DNA from: Deltaproteobacteria bacterium
GTDB lineage: Bacteria > Desulfobacterota > Desulfobulbia > Desulfobulbales > JAGXFP01
DNA: 46,994 nt
Assembly: GCA_020056965.1 (NCBI GenBank)
Contig: JAGVGT010000081.1
Coordinates: 1-46,994 of the forward strand
Direction: 5' to 3'
How positions within the stretch are numbered: position 1 is the first letter of the stretch; every line of letters begins with the position of its first letter. The translations under genes were made by a program, and so were the position numbers. Of the stretch, positions 8,072 through 16,447 are shown piece by piece. The notes beneath the pieces were generated by a model that saw only the letters and a program-made list of their open reading frames with translations, did not search any database and was not told where the DNA came from.

Positions 8072-8869
8072 ATGGATCAGAAAGATGAGATGGACGATAA
8101 GGGTGTGTCCCGGCGGCAGATGCTGATCGGAACCGGGGCGGTGGCGGCTGGAGCGGCCTTGGCCCAGTTCGGCGGATTGCTGAAATCAGCCGAGGCCGCG
8201 GGCGGTTCGACCGAGAAGTGGCCGTGGCCCTACGAAAAACTCGATCCGGCCGTGACTGCCGAGATCTGTTACAACGAGTGGTACCGAGTTTTCTGCGGCT
8301 GCGCGGTGATCAACAGCGTCTTCAGCCAGCTGCGCGAGAAGGTCGGCGAGCCCTATAAGTCCTTCCCCTCCGACGCCTTCGTCTTTCTTGAAGGCGGCCA
8401 GGTCGGTTGGGGCACCATCTGCGGCTCCCCGGCCGGTGCCAACATCGTTGCCAACCTGATCATCGGCCCCCGCATCGCCGGCGCCACCGCCGGGCATGAA
8501 ATCTCCGCCGACACCATGCAGTGGTATTCCGAGGCCAAGATGCCGGTTTTTACTCCCAAAACCCCCAAACAGCCGACCGCGATCATCACCACGGTCAGCG
8601 ATTCGCCGCTCTGCCACATTTCGGTGGGCAAGTGGATGAAGGCCTCCGGCTTTGCCCTGGCCAGCCCGGAGCGTAAGGACCGTTGCGCCCGGGTGGCGGC
8701 CTCCACCGCCTACCAGCTGGTCGAGTACCTCAATGACTGGAAGGATGGCAAGTACAAATCCACCGGCGACTTTACCTGTTCCAAGGAGTTCGGCATCACC
8801 GGCCAGTACAACTGCAACGATTGCCACGGCGACAAGGTGCCGGAAGCCCCCCAGGTCAAGAAGAGCTAG
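8072..8869 (+). CDS. Split-Soret cytochrome c
   Basis: A 265-residue exported cytochrome of the split-Soret family known from sulfate reducers. The N terminus carries a twin-arginine signal (SRRQMLIGTGAVAAGAAL). The C_GCA-type cysteine region is seen in YRVFCGCAVINSVFSQL followed by GWGTICGSPAGA. A canonical heme motif CNDCH lies near the C terminus; it is the only CXXCH visible, whereas I recall two hemes per monomer for the Desulfovibrio protein, so the second ligand set needs alignment. The ATG at 8072 is preferred over one five codons earlier because AAGGAG sits six bases before it. It is convergent with the octaheme gene. Confidence 0.85.
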   Translation: MDQKDEMDDKGVSRRQMLIGTGAVAAGAALAQFGGLLKSAEAAGGSTEKWPWPYEKLDPAVTAEICYNEWYRVFCGCAVINSVFSQLREKVGEPYKSFPSDAFVFLEGGQVGWGTICGSPAGANIVANLIIGPRIAGATAGHEISADTMQWYSEAKMPVFTPKTPKQPTAIITTVSDSPLCHISVGKWMKASGFALASPERKDRCARVAASTAYQLVEYLNDWKDGKYKSTGDFTCSKEFGITGQYNCNDCHGDKVPEAPQVKKS

Positions 8870-8898
8870 GCGGGAATTTTCTTCGGTAGTTCCAATGG

Positions 8899-8936
8899 AA
8901 AAGGGAGGGGCGCCAGCCGGCGTCCCTCCCTTTTTT
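8899..8936. terminator. Bidirectional intrinsic terminator
   Basis: AAAAGGGAGGG...CCCTCCC followed by TTTTTT, with a second inner stem CGCC/GGCG. It has an A-run on one side and a T-run on the other, so it can work for both convergent cytochrome genes. Confidence 0.88.
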
Positions 8937-8958
8937 GTTGTACAGCTTCGGGCCGTGA

Positions 8959-10167
8959 CTACTTGCCCGTCCTGATCATTTGGGCGGCATCATGTTTGAT
9001 CTCGACCAGATCCTTTTTCATCTCGGCCAGACCATACCAGGTGGTGTAGTCCGGGTTCATGTGGAAGGCGCCCTGGAAGGCCCGCATCCGGTGCTCCAGG
9101 AACATCACGTACAAAGTCTGCTCCACCGGGGTGACGGCATCGTAGAAGGTCAGGACATCCGGGTAGGCGGGTTTGCCGGCCTCGGGCTTGATGATTCCCC
9201 GTTTATAGAGATCGGCGACAATCTCAATCGCCTCGGCCATCAACCGGTCGGCCTCCTTGACCATGCCATCGGCGCTGTCCAGGTTGCGCTTGGAGTATGA
9301 CTTGCTGTGGCACTGGCTGCAGACCTTGAGCATCCGGTCGCGTTCCTTCTGCCAGGAATCTTTGTCCAGCCGGGCCACCATGCCGGCCTTGACCACCTCC
9401 AGACGCGGGGTGGGCTTACCATCGGGGTCCAGGACCTGCAAAGCCTTGAGAATGGTGGTCCGGTAGCCCATCCATTCCACATCGTCCTCGGGCAATCGCA
9501 GCCCCAGAAAGCCCCAGGCTGTCATGACCTTGTGGTCACCGTTTTCCATGTGACAGGTCTGGCACTTGGGGGCCCGGCCGGTGTCACCCTCGCTTTGGTA
9601 GATCACCCCGTGTTTGGAGCTTTCCCACATCTCCCACTGGGGATGGTCAAAGCCCATGTGGCAGGTGCGGCAGGCTTCGGGGCGGCTGGCCTCGGCCTTG
9701 GAAAATTTGTGTCTGGTATGGCAGGAATCGCAGGGGGAGCCGTAGCGGGAGGCCGCCTTGGTGGCCTCGTCGCGGACCCCGATCTTGTGACAGCCGCCGC
9801 AGCCCTTCATTCCCTGGATGTAAGGGTGGGGTTGAAGGCCGGTCTTGGGCATGGCCTCCATGGCGATCCAGGCGGCCATGTGCTTGCCGCTCATGTACTG
9901 ATCGTGCTGGTTCTGATGGCAGGGCTGGCAGGTCTTTTCGGTGGGCATTTTGGCCTTGGCCGCGTCATCCTTGGATTGGTGGTCGCTACCGTGGCAACTG
10001 GCGCAGTCCACCGAGCCGGACTTACCCATCTCGCCGGACAGAAAGTCCTTGACTATATTGGGGGTAATTTCCCGATGACAGGTGATGCAGTTGCTCTCGG
10101 CAGCCAGCGCCAGGGCCGGGCATAGCCAAAGGCCAATTCCGAACAGCAGCAGAAACCTCTTGCTCAT
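8959..10167 (-). CDS. Octaheme cytochrome c, HAO-like family
   Basis: A 402-residue periplasmic multiheme cytochrome. After a Sec signal peptide (LLLFGIGLWLCPALALA) there are eight CXXCH motifs: CITCH, CASCH, CQPCH, CGGCH, CDSCH, CRTCH, CQTCH and CSQCH. Heme spacing and the heme-free C-terminal helical region (ADRLMAEAIEIVADLY; FLEHRMRAFQGAFHMNPDY) fit the hydroxylamine-oxidoreductase-like family. In anaerobes such proteins are thought to act on nitrite, nitric oxide or hydroxylamine rather than in ammonia oxidation. Whether the heme-crosslinking Tyr of true HAO is present cannot be settled without alignment. AGGAGG precedes the start. A CRP/FNR-type site lies upstream. Confidence 0.85.
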   Translation of the reverse strand: MSKRFLLLFGIGLWLCPALALAAESNCITCHREITPNIVKDFLSGEMGKSGSVDCASCHGSDHQSKDDAAKAKMPTEKTCQPCHQNQHDQYMSGKHMAAWIAMEAMPKTGLQPHPYIQGMKGCGGCHKIGVRDEATKAASRYGSPCDSCHTRHKFSKAEASRPEACRTCHMGFDHPQWEMWESSKHGVIYQSEGDTGRAPKCQTCHMENGDHKVMTAWGFLGLRLPEDDVEWMGYRTTILKALQVLDPDGKPTPRLEVVKAGMVARLDKDSWQKERDRMLKVCSQCHSKSYSKRNLDSADGMVKEADRLMAEAIEIVADLYKRGIIKPEAGKPAYPDVLTFYDAVTPVEQTLYVMFLEHRMRAFQGAFHMNPDYTTWYGLAEMKKDLVEIKHDAAQMIRTGK

Positions 10168-10245
10168 CTTTTCCTCCTCTTCTTCCCAATTATGTATGGT
10201 TGATGGCTCAGGCGGCAGGCAGAAGAGCTGCCGCGATTCCAGGCT

Positions 10246-10288
10246 ATCTTAGCGGCGGGATGAAAAGCAAGTCCTTGACTTAGATCAA
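10246..10288 (-). promoter_or_regulatory. FNR/HcpR-type operator and -10 element
   Basis: TTGACTTAGATCAA at 10275-10288 has the half-sites TTGAY and RTCAA of FNR/DNR/HcpR-type boxes. On the minus strand a -10-like hexamer TAAGAT (10251-10246) is centred 33 bases downstream, placing the box close to -42. The HAO-like gene starts about 80 bases further on. This fits control by nitrogen-oxide or oxygen status, but the regulator is not identified. Confidence 0.55.
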
Positions 10289-10334
10289 CCGGGGTGGGAG
10301 GTGACAGAAAAAGGGTCTGGGTAGAGGTGGAATT

Positions 10335-10368
10335 GCCTTCGGCCGAGGGAGAGCGACCGGCCGAAGGC
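10335..10368. other. Stem-loop downstream of lipoprotein gene
   Basis: GCCTTCGGCC / GGCCGAAGGC is a 10-bp perfect inverted repeat with a 14-base loop, about 30 bases after the lipoprotein stop (minus strand). It has no T-run, so it may protect the 3' end or be a non-classical terminator. Confidence 0.5.
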
Positions 10369-10397
10369 CCGCGGTCTGTCAACTGCCGGTCAACCGG

Positions 10398-10853
10398 TTA
10401 ACCTTGCTGGTCCTTGGTGATGGTGGGCAGTGGTTGCGCAATCGCGGCCGGGAAAACGGCCGGGACGAGTTTTGCCTCGCAGGGGTTGGGCGTCAAGCCC
10501 TGGGTGGCGCCGCTCAGGGAATCAATGGAGGCCCAGAGTACGGTGCCGATCAGCAGGAGGTTCCCGGCCATAGCCAGGCGGCCCCGGTCGCAGGTTTCGG
10601 AATTCACTTGGAGGCGGTATGGTTCGTAGCCCGCTTTTTCGATGGTGACCAGGAACGACTCGTCACGTTTTTTATCAAGGACGCATGGGGTGGTGCAGGT
10701 TTCTCCGGTGGAGAGGGAGACCAGCGCGCCGGGCGGATCGCTGACCACATGATAGGCCTCGCTGGTGCCGCGGGTGAGGGTGGCGCAACCCGAGAACAGC
10801 GGGAGCAGGGGCAGGATAAAAAAAACGACTGAACAAAACTTGGTCTTGTTCAT
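10398..10853 (-). CDS. PEGA-like lipoprotein
   Basis: A 151-residue predicted lipoprotein. The signal peptide ends in a lipobox (LPLFSGC), so the mature protein should be lipid-anchored at the following Cys. The next 60 residues (YHVVSDPPGALVSLSTG, CTTPCVLDKK, VTIEKAGYEPYRLQV) have the pattern of a PEGA domain, an immunoglobulin-like surface domain. The C-terminal part has a hydrophobic segment (MAGNLLLIGTVLWASI) and a Pro-rich tail. The ATG at 10853 is chosen over one six codons upstream because of an AGGAG ribosome-binding site and because it starts the signal peptide. Function unknown. Confidence 0.75.
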   Translation of the reverse strand: MNKTKFCSVVFFILPLLPLFSGCATLTRGTSEAYHVVSDPPGALVSLSTGETCTTPCVLDKKRDESFLVTIEKAGYEPYRLQVNSETCDRGRLAMAGNLLLIGTVLWASIDSLSGATQGLTPNPCEAKLVPAVFPAAIAQPLPTITKDQQG

Positions 10854-11187
10854 GATGTAGCTCCTGAACATTGGTCTCGGTTCTGGCCTGATGCCTGGGG
10901 TTCGACATAAGAACCGTTACTATATATCTGCTTAAGCAAATGTACAACGCCTAACGGCCCGGTTTTCCGTAAGTTCTGTGGATTATGTGAACCGAATTTG
11001 CCGCGGATCAGCCCTTGGCAAGCTCGCTCGGCCTGGATGCGGATGTGGAAAAAAATTATCGAGTGGCGGACAACTATCGCTTCAAATGAATAAAATAACC
11101 GGCTAGACTGGCTAGGTTTACTGCCATGCTCGGCTGAAAATACTCCAAATATTGACGCGGTCTGTCTCGGCGGACCAGACAAGGTGA
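10854..11187. other. Divergent intergenic region
   Basis: A 334-base gap between the PEGA-like lipoprotein (minus) and the FkbM-family gene (plus). The promoter listed at 10919-10947 is the only signal recognised; no small gene was seen. Confidence 0.4.
10919..10947 (-). promoter_or_regulatory. Putative sigma-70 promoter for lipoprotein gene
   Basis: On the minus strand TTGTAC (-35) and TATAGT (-10, five of six consensus bases) are separated by 17 bases, about 65 bases ahead of the lipoprotein start. The -35 box is weak. Confidence 0.45.
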
Positions 11188-11961
11188 ATGATGAGTTCTC
11201 TCTGGAAAAATCTGCGGCACTACCACCGTTCCTTTGGTTGGCGCGGGGTGGAGTTCGCCCTGAAGAGCAGGACCCTCAAGGAGCCGGTTGAGGTCGAGGT
11301 CTTCTGCCCGCTGGCCGGCCAACCGGTAACCCTGCGGCTGGGCACTTCGGACCTGGCTACCTATGAGAAGATCTTCGCCGACCGGGAGTATTTCTTCGAG
11401 CCGATCCAGCCCCCCAAGGTGATCCTTGATGCCGGGGCCAACATCGGCCTGGCCTCCCTCTATTTCGCCGCCCGCTTTCCGGCGGCCAGGATCATCGCCA
11501 TCGAACCGGAGGCCTCCAATTTCGGGCTGCTGATCAGGAACACCGCCGTCTTTCCAAACATCATCCCCATCCAGGCCGCCCTCTGGGGCGAGGACACCAA
11601 CGTTAATGTCGTTGATCCCGGCCTCGATAAGTGGGGTTTTCAGGCCCGCAACGCCGAGGATGCCTGCCCGGACGTAGTCTGTCACAGCGTGGCCGGGATG
11701 ACCGTGGACCGGATCATGCGGGAGCAGGGGCTTGACTTCATCGACATCCTCAAGATGGATATCGAGGGCGGTGAAGTCGAGGTTTTCAACGGCGGCGGGG
11801 CCTGGCTCAACCGGGTCGGTCTGCTGATTGCCGAGTTGCATGAACGTTATCGGCCCGGCTGCGACCGTAGTCTGGAGCAGGTGGCGGGTCGCTTCGCCGA
11901 GCGTTGGCAGGTGGGCGAGAGTGTTTATCTGGCCCGGGAGAAGAATCTTCTGAAACGCTGA
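11188..11961 (+). CDS. FkbM family methyltransferase
   Basis: A 257-residue SAM-dependent methyltransferase of the FkbM type, which O-methylates sugars or secondary metabolites. Motif I is VILDAGANIGLASLYFA and motif II is RIIAIEPEASNFGLL; the FkbM-specific DFIDILKMDIEGGEVEVF follows. The N-terminal region (VTLRLGTSDLATYEKIF..REYFFEP) is also typical. AAGGTG precedes the start. It is flanked by unrelated genes, so a link with the lipid locus further right is possible but not supported. Confidence 0.88.
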   Translation: MMSSLWKNLRHYHRSFGWRGVEFALKSRTLKEPVEVEVFCPLAGQPVTLRLGTSDLATYEKIFADREYFFEPIQPPKVILDAGANIGLASLYFAARFPAARIIAIEPEASNFGLLIRNTAVFPNIIPIQAALWGEDTNVNVVDPGLDKWGFQARNAEDACPDVVCHSVAGMTVDRIMREQGLDFIDILKMDIEGGEVEVFNGGGAWLNRVGLLIAELHERYRPGCDRSLEQVAGRFAERWQVGESVYLAREKNLLKR

Positions 11962-12011
11962 ATGGTCCGCAGGCCTGGCGATGGTCTGGATTGGTCTGGT
12001 GGATTGGGGAT

Positions 12012-12036
12012 GCGTGGGGATGGTTCAATCCCCGCA
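12012..12036 (+). terminator. Possible terminator after FkbM gene
   Basis: GGGGAT-ggttca-ATCCCC hairpin about 50 bases after the stop, followed only by a short TTT. Weak candidate. Confidence 0.35.
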
Positions 12037-12214
12037 GTTTCTATGGATTTCTTTGAGGCCGCGACGCCATCCTGTCCGATGACTTCGGGCTGTTACCGTA
12101 CTGACTCCTGATCGAGCATGTGCCGTCTTCGAAGAGCACCCAAAATAAACGCGGCCATCCGTCAGCCTTGGTTTTGCCGCTAATCTTGTTGCGGCGCGGC
12201 CGGTTTGTTTTAGT

Positions 12215-12220
12215 TATAAT
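12215..12220 (+). promoter_or_regulatory. Putative -10 element for mltD
   Basis: A perfect TATAAT about 53 bases upstream of the mltD start. The region where a -35 box would sit is GC-rich and has no clear match. Confidence 0.35.
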
Positions 12221-12272
12221 GCTTATTGTTCAAGGTGTGTGTGCATCCACATAACTTTAAGAGGTAACGACC

Positions 12273-13667
12273 TTGCTGTGCAAAATAGCTAAACAGATGG
12301 GGTTGGCGGTGGTTGCCGGGCTGCTGCTCATGTCGCCCTTGGCGGCCAGGGCTGGCGAAGAGCCGTTCCCGGTTTATCCGGCCATCGAGAAGAATGTTCG
12401 CTTCTGGGAGAAGGTCTTCGCCGAGTATTCGCTTTCCCAGGCCGTCCTGCACGACCGTGAAGATATGGAGATTATCTACCTGGTGGTCGATGTCCTGCCG
12501 CCGAGCGCTCCTTGCGCCTCGGAAACGAACCGGCTGCGGCTGGACCCGATCAAGGAAGACTACCGGCAGCTATTGCTGAGGCTGGCTATGGGCGAGGGGC
12601 CTGCTAATGCTGAAGAGCAGCGGGTCTTGGGCCTCTTCGGGGCCGAGCCCTCGCCGGAGCGGTTGCTGGCGGCGGCCGACAATATCCGGGTGCAGATCGG
12701 TCAGAAGGAACGCTTCCGCGAAGGGCTGGTCCGTTCTGGAGCCTGGCTGGACGAGATTCGCCAGGCCTTTGAGGACGAAGGCGTCCCCGCCGATCTGGCC
12801 TATCTGGCCCACGTGGAGTCTTCCTTTAATCCCCAGGCTGAAAGCAAGGTCGGGGCGGTGGGGCTCTGGCAGTTCATGCGCGCCACCGGCAAGCGCTTTC
12901 TCAATATCGATTCGGCCCGGGACGAGCGGTTGAATCCCATCAAGGCCAGCCGGGCGGCGGCCCGCTACCTCCGGGAAAACTATAAGATGCTCGGCTCCTG
13001 GCCGGTGGCGATCACCGCCTACAATCACGGGGAGGGCGGAATGCGGCGGGCGGTTCAGGCCCATGGTGATTTCCCGGCAATTCTGGCCGACTACCAGGGC
13101 AAGAGCTTTGGCTTTGCCTCCCGCAACTTTTATGCCGAATTCCTGGCCGCCCGGAACGTCGCCAGTGACTATCGGAAGTATTTCGGCGATCTGGAGGTGC
13201 GTACCCCGGAACAGTCCCGGCAGATGGTGGTTTCCGGCCGGGTGGATTTCTGCCGGCTGGCCGACTACATGAAGCTTGATCGGGCCGCCCTGATGGAGTG
13301 CAATCCGGACCTGCGCAAGAAGGTGAAATCCGGGAGCGTGCCCATTCCCGCCGGCCATGTTCTGAGCCTGCCGCAGCAGTTGGTGGCCGACCGCAAATTA
13401 TCCGAGCCCCTGCCGGAAAACCTTTACAGCGCCCAGGAGATCAAAGGCGATCTTTATCGGGTTAAATCCGGCGACACCTTGAGCTCCATCGCCAGAAAGT
13501 TTGCGACCAGCGCCGCTCTGTTGGCCGAGATCAATGATCTGGAAAAGCCGTCGGCCATAAAGGTTGGCCAGTTCCTAAGGGTTCCCGCCGGGAAAGAGGC
13601 CGCTGTGGTCGCCGACAATCGTCTGGCCCAGGCCGAGGATCGATCGGCCCCGTCGGTGGCCCGCTAA
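12273..13667 (+). CDS. mltD: Membrane-bound lytic transglycosylase D (SLT + LysM)
   Basis: A 464-residue murein hydrolase that cleaves glycan strands with formation of anhydromuramic acid. A signal peptide (MGLAVVAGLLLMSPLAARAG) is followed by an SLT domain: catalytic Glu182 in AHVESSFNPQAES, then VGAVGLWQFMRATGKRF, LNPIKASRAAARYLRENY and ITAYNHGEGGM. A LysM-like module (LDRAALMECNPDL...) and a clear C-terminal LysM (YRVKSGDTLSSIARKF...IKVGQFLRVP) bind peptidoglycan. The start is a TTG with GAGGT seven bases upstream; an ATG eight codons later is the alternative. The lipobox Cys of E. coli MltD is not seen, so anchoring may differ. Confidence 0.9.
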   Translation: MLCKIAKQMGLAVVAGLLLMSPLAARAGEEPFPVYPAIEKNVRFWEKVFAEYSLSQAVLHDREDMEIIYLVVDVLPPSAPCASETNRLRLDPIKEDYRQLLLRLAMGEGPANAEEQRVLGLFGAEPSPERLLAAADNIRVQIGQKERFREGLVRSGAWLDEIRQAFEDEGVPADLAYLAHVESSFNPQAESKVGAVGLWQFMRATGKRFLNIDSARDERLNPIKASRAAARYLRENYKMLGSWPVAITAYNHGEGGMRRAVQAHGDFPAILADYQGKSFGFASRNFYAEFLAARNVASDYRKYFGDLEVRTPEQSRQMVVSGRVDFCRLADYMKLDRAALMECNPDLRKKVKSGSVPIPAGHVLSLPQQLVADRKLSEPLPENLYSAQEIKGDLYRVKSGDTLSSIARKFATSAALLAEINDLEKPSAIKVGQFLRVPAGKEAAVVADNRLAQAEDRSAPSVAR

Positions 13668-13759
13668 TCGTTTGCCGCAGTGAGTGTTCCATGATGTTGC
13701 CCTAATCGCCGGAAGTCCGTCGCACCGCATAAGAGCTACAGAACCAGGAGGATGCCGCA

Positions 13760-16405
13760 GTGCCGGAAAAGCATAGGTCCATCCGTCTTGCCGACTACCG
13801 GCAGCCCGACTATTTAATCGACAGCGTGCATCTGACTTTCGAACTCGACGACCAGAACACCCGGGTTGCCGCCAGGCTGGTCATCCGGCCGAACGATGCG
13901 ATCCGTCGGGGGATGAAGCCTCTTAAGCTCGACGGCCGCGATCTGCCACTGGAGGGCATTCTCATCAACGGTCGGGTGCCGGCGGCCGACGAGTATCGCC
14001 TCAACGGAACATCTCTGACCATCTTTCATCCGCCCGCCGATCTGGTCCTGGAACTGAAAACCCGGCTCAACCCCCAGGCCAACACCCGGCTGGAAGGGCT
14101 CTACCGCTCGGGCAGCATGCTTTGTACCCAGTGCGAGGCCGAGGGTTTCCGTTGCATCACCTGGTTCATCGACCGGCCCGATGTCCTGGCCCGCTACGAG
14201 GTGACCATCATCGGCGCGCCCGACCGTTACCCGGTGATGCTGGCCAACGGCAATCTGGTCGAACAGGGAGAAATGGCCGACGGACGGCGGTTTGTCCGCT
14301 GGCAGGATCCCTTCCCCAAACCTTCCTACCTCTTCGCCCTGGTGGCCGGCAATCTGGTGGAGGTCAGCGATACCTTCACCACGGCCTCCGGGCGGCGGGT
14401 GGCCCTGCAGTTCTTCGTGGAAAACCACAATCGCGACAAGTGCGGCCACGCCTTGGCCGCCCTGCAAAAGGCGATGGCCTGGGACGAGGCCCGCTACGGT
14501 TTGGAGTACGATCTCGACCAGTACATGGTGGTGGCGGCCGACGACTTCAACATGGGGGCCATGGAAAACAAGGGGCTGAACGTCTTCAACTCCAAGTACG
14601 TCCTGGCCAGCCCCGCGACCGCCACCGATCTCGACTATGAAAACATCGAGGCGGTGATCGCCCACGAGTATTTCCACAACTGGACCGGCAACCGGGTTAC
14701 CTGCCGGGACTGGTTCCAGCTTTCCCTGAAAGAGGGGTTGACGGTTTTCCGCGACCAGGAGTTCACCGCCGATATGACCTCGGCCCCGGTCAAGCGGATT
14801 GCCGATGTCACCGCCCTGCGGGCCCGGCAATTCCCTGAGGACGGTGGCCCCCTGGCCCATCCGGTGCGGCCGGCCTCCTACATCGAGATCAACAACTTCT
14901 ATACGGTTACCGTCTACGAAAAAGGCGCAGAGCTGGTCCGGATGATTCAGACCCTGATCGGCCGCGCCGCTTTCCGCGAAGGGCTGCGGAGTTACCTGCA
15001 GCGGTATGATGGTCAGGCCGCCACCGTCGAGGATTTTGTCCTGGCCATGGGCGAGGCGGGTGGCCGTGATCTCGGCCAGTTCCTGCGCTGGTACGGTCAG
15101 GCCGGCACCCCGCTCCTCAAGATCAATACCCTGCACGACCCGATTACCAATACCCTGCTTATCGCCATGCGCCAATCCTGCCCGGCCACCCCGGACCAGA
15201 AATGCAAGGAGCCGTTTCATATCCCGGTTCGGGTTGGTCTGCTGGACCGTCAGGGGCAAGAGCTACCGCTTAACCCGATCTGCGGCTCCAAGGCAACCGG
15301 TGATCCCGGGCTGCTTGAGTTGCGCAATGAGTCGGAGATCTTTCGCTTCGGCGGGATCACGGAGCCGCCGGTGGTTTCGCTGCTGCGCGATTTCTCCGCC
15401 CCGGTCCGCCTGGAGTATGAATGCGGCGCTGAGGATCTGCGGGTCCTGATGGCCCACGATTCCGACCCCTTCAACCGCTGGGAGGCCGGGCAGCGCCTGG
15501 CGGTGCGGCTGATCGCGGGGTTGCGCGAGGATTACCGGCAGGGCCGGGAGTTGCAAGTTGCCCCGGATTTTGTCGAACTCTTCCGGGAAGTCCTGGCCGG
15601 GCGGGGTCAGACCGAGGCCGCCTATCTCTGCCAGCTTTTGACCCTGCCGGCCGAGGATTATCTGGCCGAACTGGAACCAGTCATCGAAGTGGCCGCTATC
15701 CACGCTGCCCGGGAGGCGGTGCGCCTGGCCCTGGCCACGGCGCTTGAAGAAGAACTCCTGGCGGCCTATGGCGAGAACGCCAACTCCGAACTCTACCGCT
15801 ACGACCCGGTGCTGGCCGGCCGTCGCCAGCTCAAGAACCTCTGCCTGACCTATCTGGTGCGGCTCGGCAAGCCTGAATATGCGGAACTGGCCTTCCGGCA
15901 GTTTGCGGCGGCGGATAACATGAGTGACGAGATCAGCGGACTGCGGCTGCTGGTCCATGCCGGTACTGTTCGGGGCCAGGAGGCGCTGGCGCTTTTCGAG
16001 GCCAAGTGGGGCGACGATCCGCTGGTCATGGACAAGTGGCTGGGGGTGCAGGCCACGGCGCCATTGCCCGGAACCCTGGCTCTGGTGGAACGACTGCTGG
16101 AGCACCCAGCCTTCCGGATCACCAACCCCAACCGGGCCAGGGCTCTGCTGGGGTCGTTCGCCAACGGTAACCCCCTCTGCTTTCACGCGGAGTCCGGGGC
16201 CGGTTATCTCTTCATGGCCGAGCGGATCCGGGAACTGGACCGGATCAATCCTCAGATCGCCGCCCGGATGGCCGGTTGCTTCAACCGCTGGCGCCGTTTC
16301 CCGGCCACCGGTCGAGAGTTGATGCGGCTCCAGTTGGAGCGGATCAAAAATACCGAAGGACTTTCCCGGGATCTTTCCGAGGTGGTGGGTAAGAGTCTCG
16401 GCTGA
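13760..16405 (+). CDS. pepN: Aminopeptidase N
   Basis: An 881-residue M1-family zinc aminopeptidase that removes N-terminal residues from peptides in the cytoplasm. The exopeptidase motif GAMEN is at residues 266-270 and the zinc site HEYFH at 302-306, with the third ligand Glu325 exactly 18 residues later (HEXXH-X18-E). The length and the C-terminal repeat-rich part (ARALLGSFANGNPLCFHAES; FNRWRRFP) match the PepN subfamily of Gram-negative bacteria. The start is GTG with AGGAGGA eight bases upstream. It is monocistronic by spacing. Confidence 0.97.
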   Translation: MPEKHRSIRLADYRQPDYLIDSVHLTFELDDQNTRVAARLVIRPNDAIRRGMKPLKLDGRDLPLEGILINGRVPAADEYRLNGTSLTIFHPPADLVLELKTRLNPQANTRLEGLYRSGSMLCTQCEAEGFRCITWFIDRPDVLARYEVTIIGAPDRYPVMLANGNLVEQGEMADGRRFVRWQDPFPKPSYLFALVAGNLVEVSDTFTTASGRRVALQFFVENHNRDKCGHALAALQKAMAWDEARYGLEYDLDQYMVVAADDFNMGAMENKGLNVFNSKYVLASPATATDLDYENIEAVIAHEYFHNWTGNRVTCRDWFQLSLKEGLTVFRDQEFTADMTSAPVKRIADVTALRARQFPEDGGPLAHPVRPASYIEINNFYTVTVYEKGAELVRMIQTLIGRAAFREGLRSYLQRYDGQAATVEDFVLAMGEAGGRDLGQFLRWYGQAGTPLLKINTLHDPITNTLLIAMRQSCPATPDQKCKEPFHIPVRVGLLDRQGQELPLNPICGSKATGDPGLLELRNESEIFRFGGITEPPVVSLLRDFSAPVRLEYECGAEDLRVLMAHDSDPFNRWEAGQRLAVRLIAGLREDYRQGRELQVAPDFVELFREVLAGRGQTEAAYLCQLLTLPAEDYLAELEPVIEVAAIHAAREAVRLALATALEEELLAAYGENANSELYRYDPVLAGRRQLKNLCLTYLVRLGKPEYAELAFRQFAAADNMSDEISGLRLLVHAGTVRGQEALALFEAKWGDDPLVMDKWLGVQATAPLPGTLALVERLLEHPAFRITNPNRARALLGSFANGNPLCFHAESGAGYLFMAERIRELDRINPQIAARMAGCFNRWRRFPATGRELMRLQLERIKNTEGLSRDLSEVVGKSLG

Positions 16406-16447
16406 TCTGCGCCCCGGTGAGCATGGCGCCAAGTTTCAGCAGGGTTA

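Larger units (their letters stand above)
11962..12272. other. Intergenic gap
   Basis: About 310 bases between the FkbM-family gene and mltD. It holds the hairpin at 12012-12036 and a -10-like sequence at 12215-12220. No gene recognised. Confidence 0.45.

Noticed and set aside
8959..10167. True ammonia-oxidiser hydroxylamine oxidoreductase
   Set aside because: The protein is shorter than nitrifier HAO, no partner cytochromes or ammonia oxygenase genes are present, and the setting is anaerobic in type.
11188..11961. FkbM methyltransferase as part of the lipid/polyene locus
   Set aside because: It is 8 kb away with housekeeping genes between, and nothing in the sequence links it to the locus.
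13814..15259. 481-codon open frame antisense to pepN
   Set aside because: It is a shadow of the GC-rich codon pattern of pepN; the translation has no recognisable domain and no ribosome-binding site.
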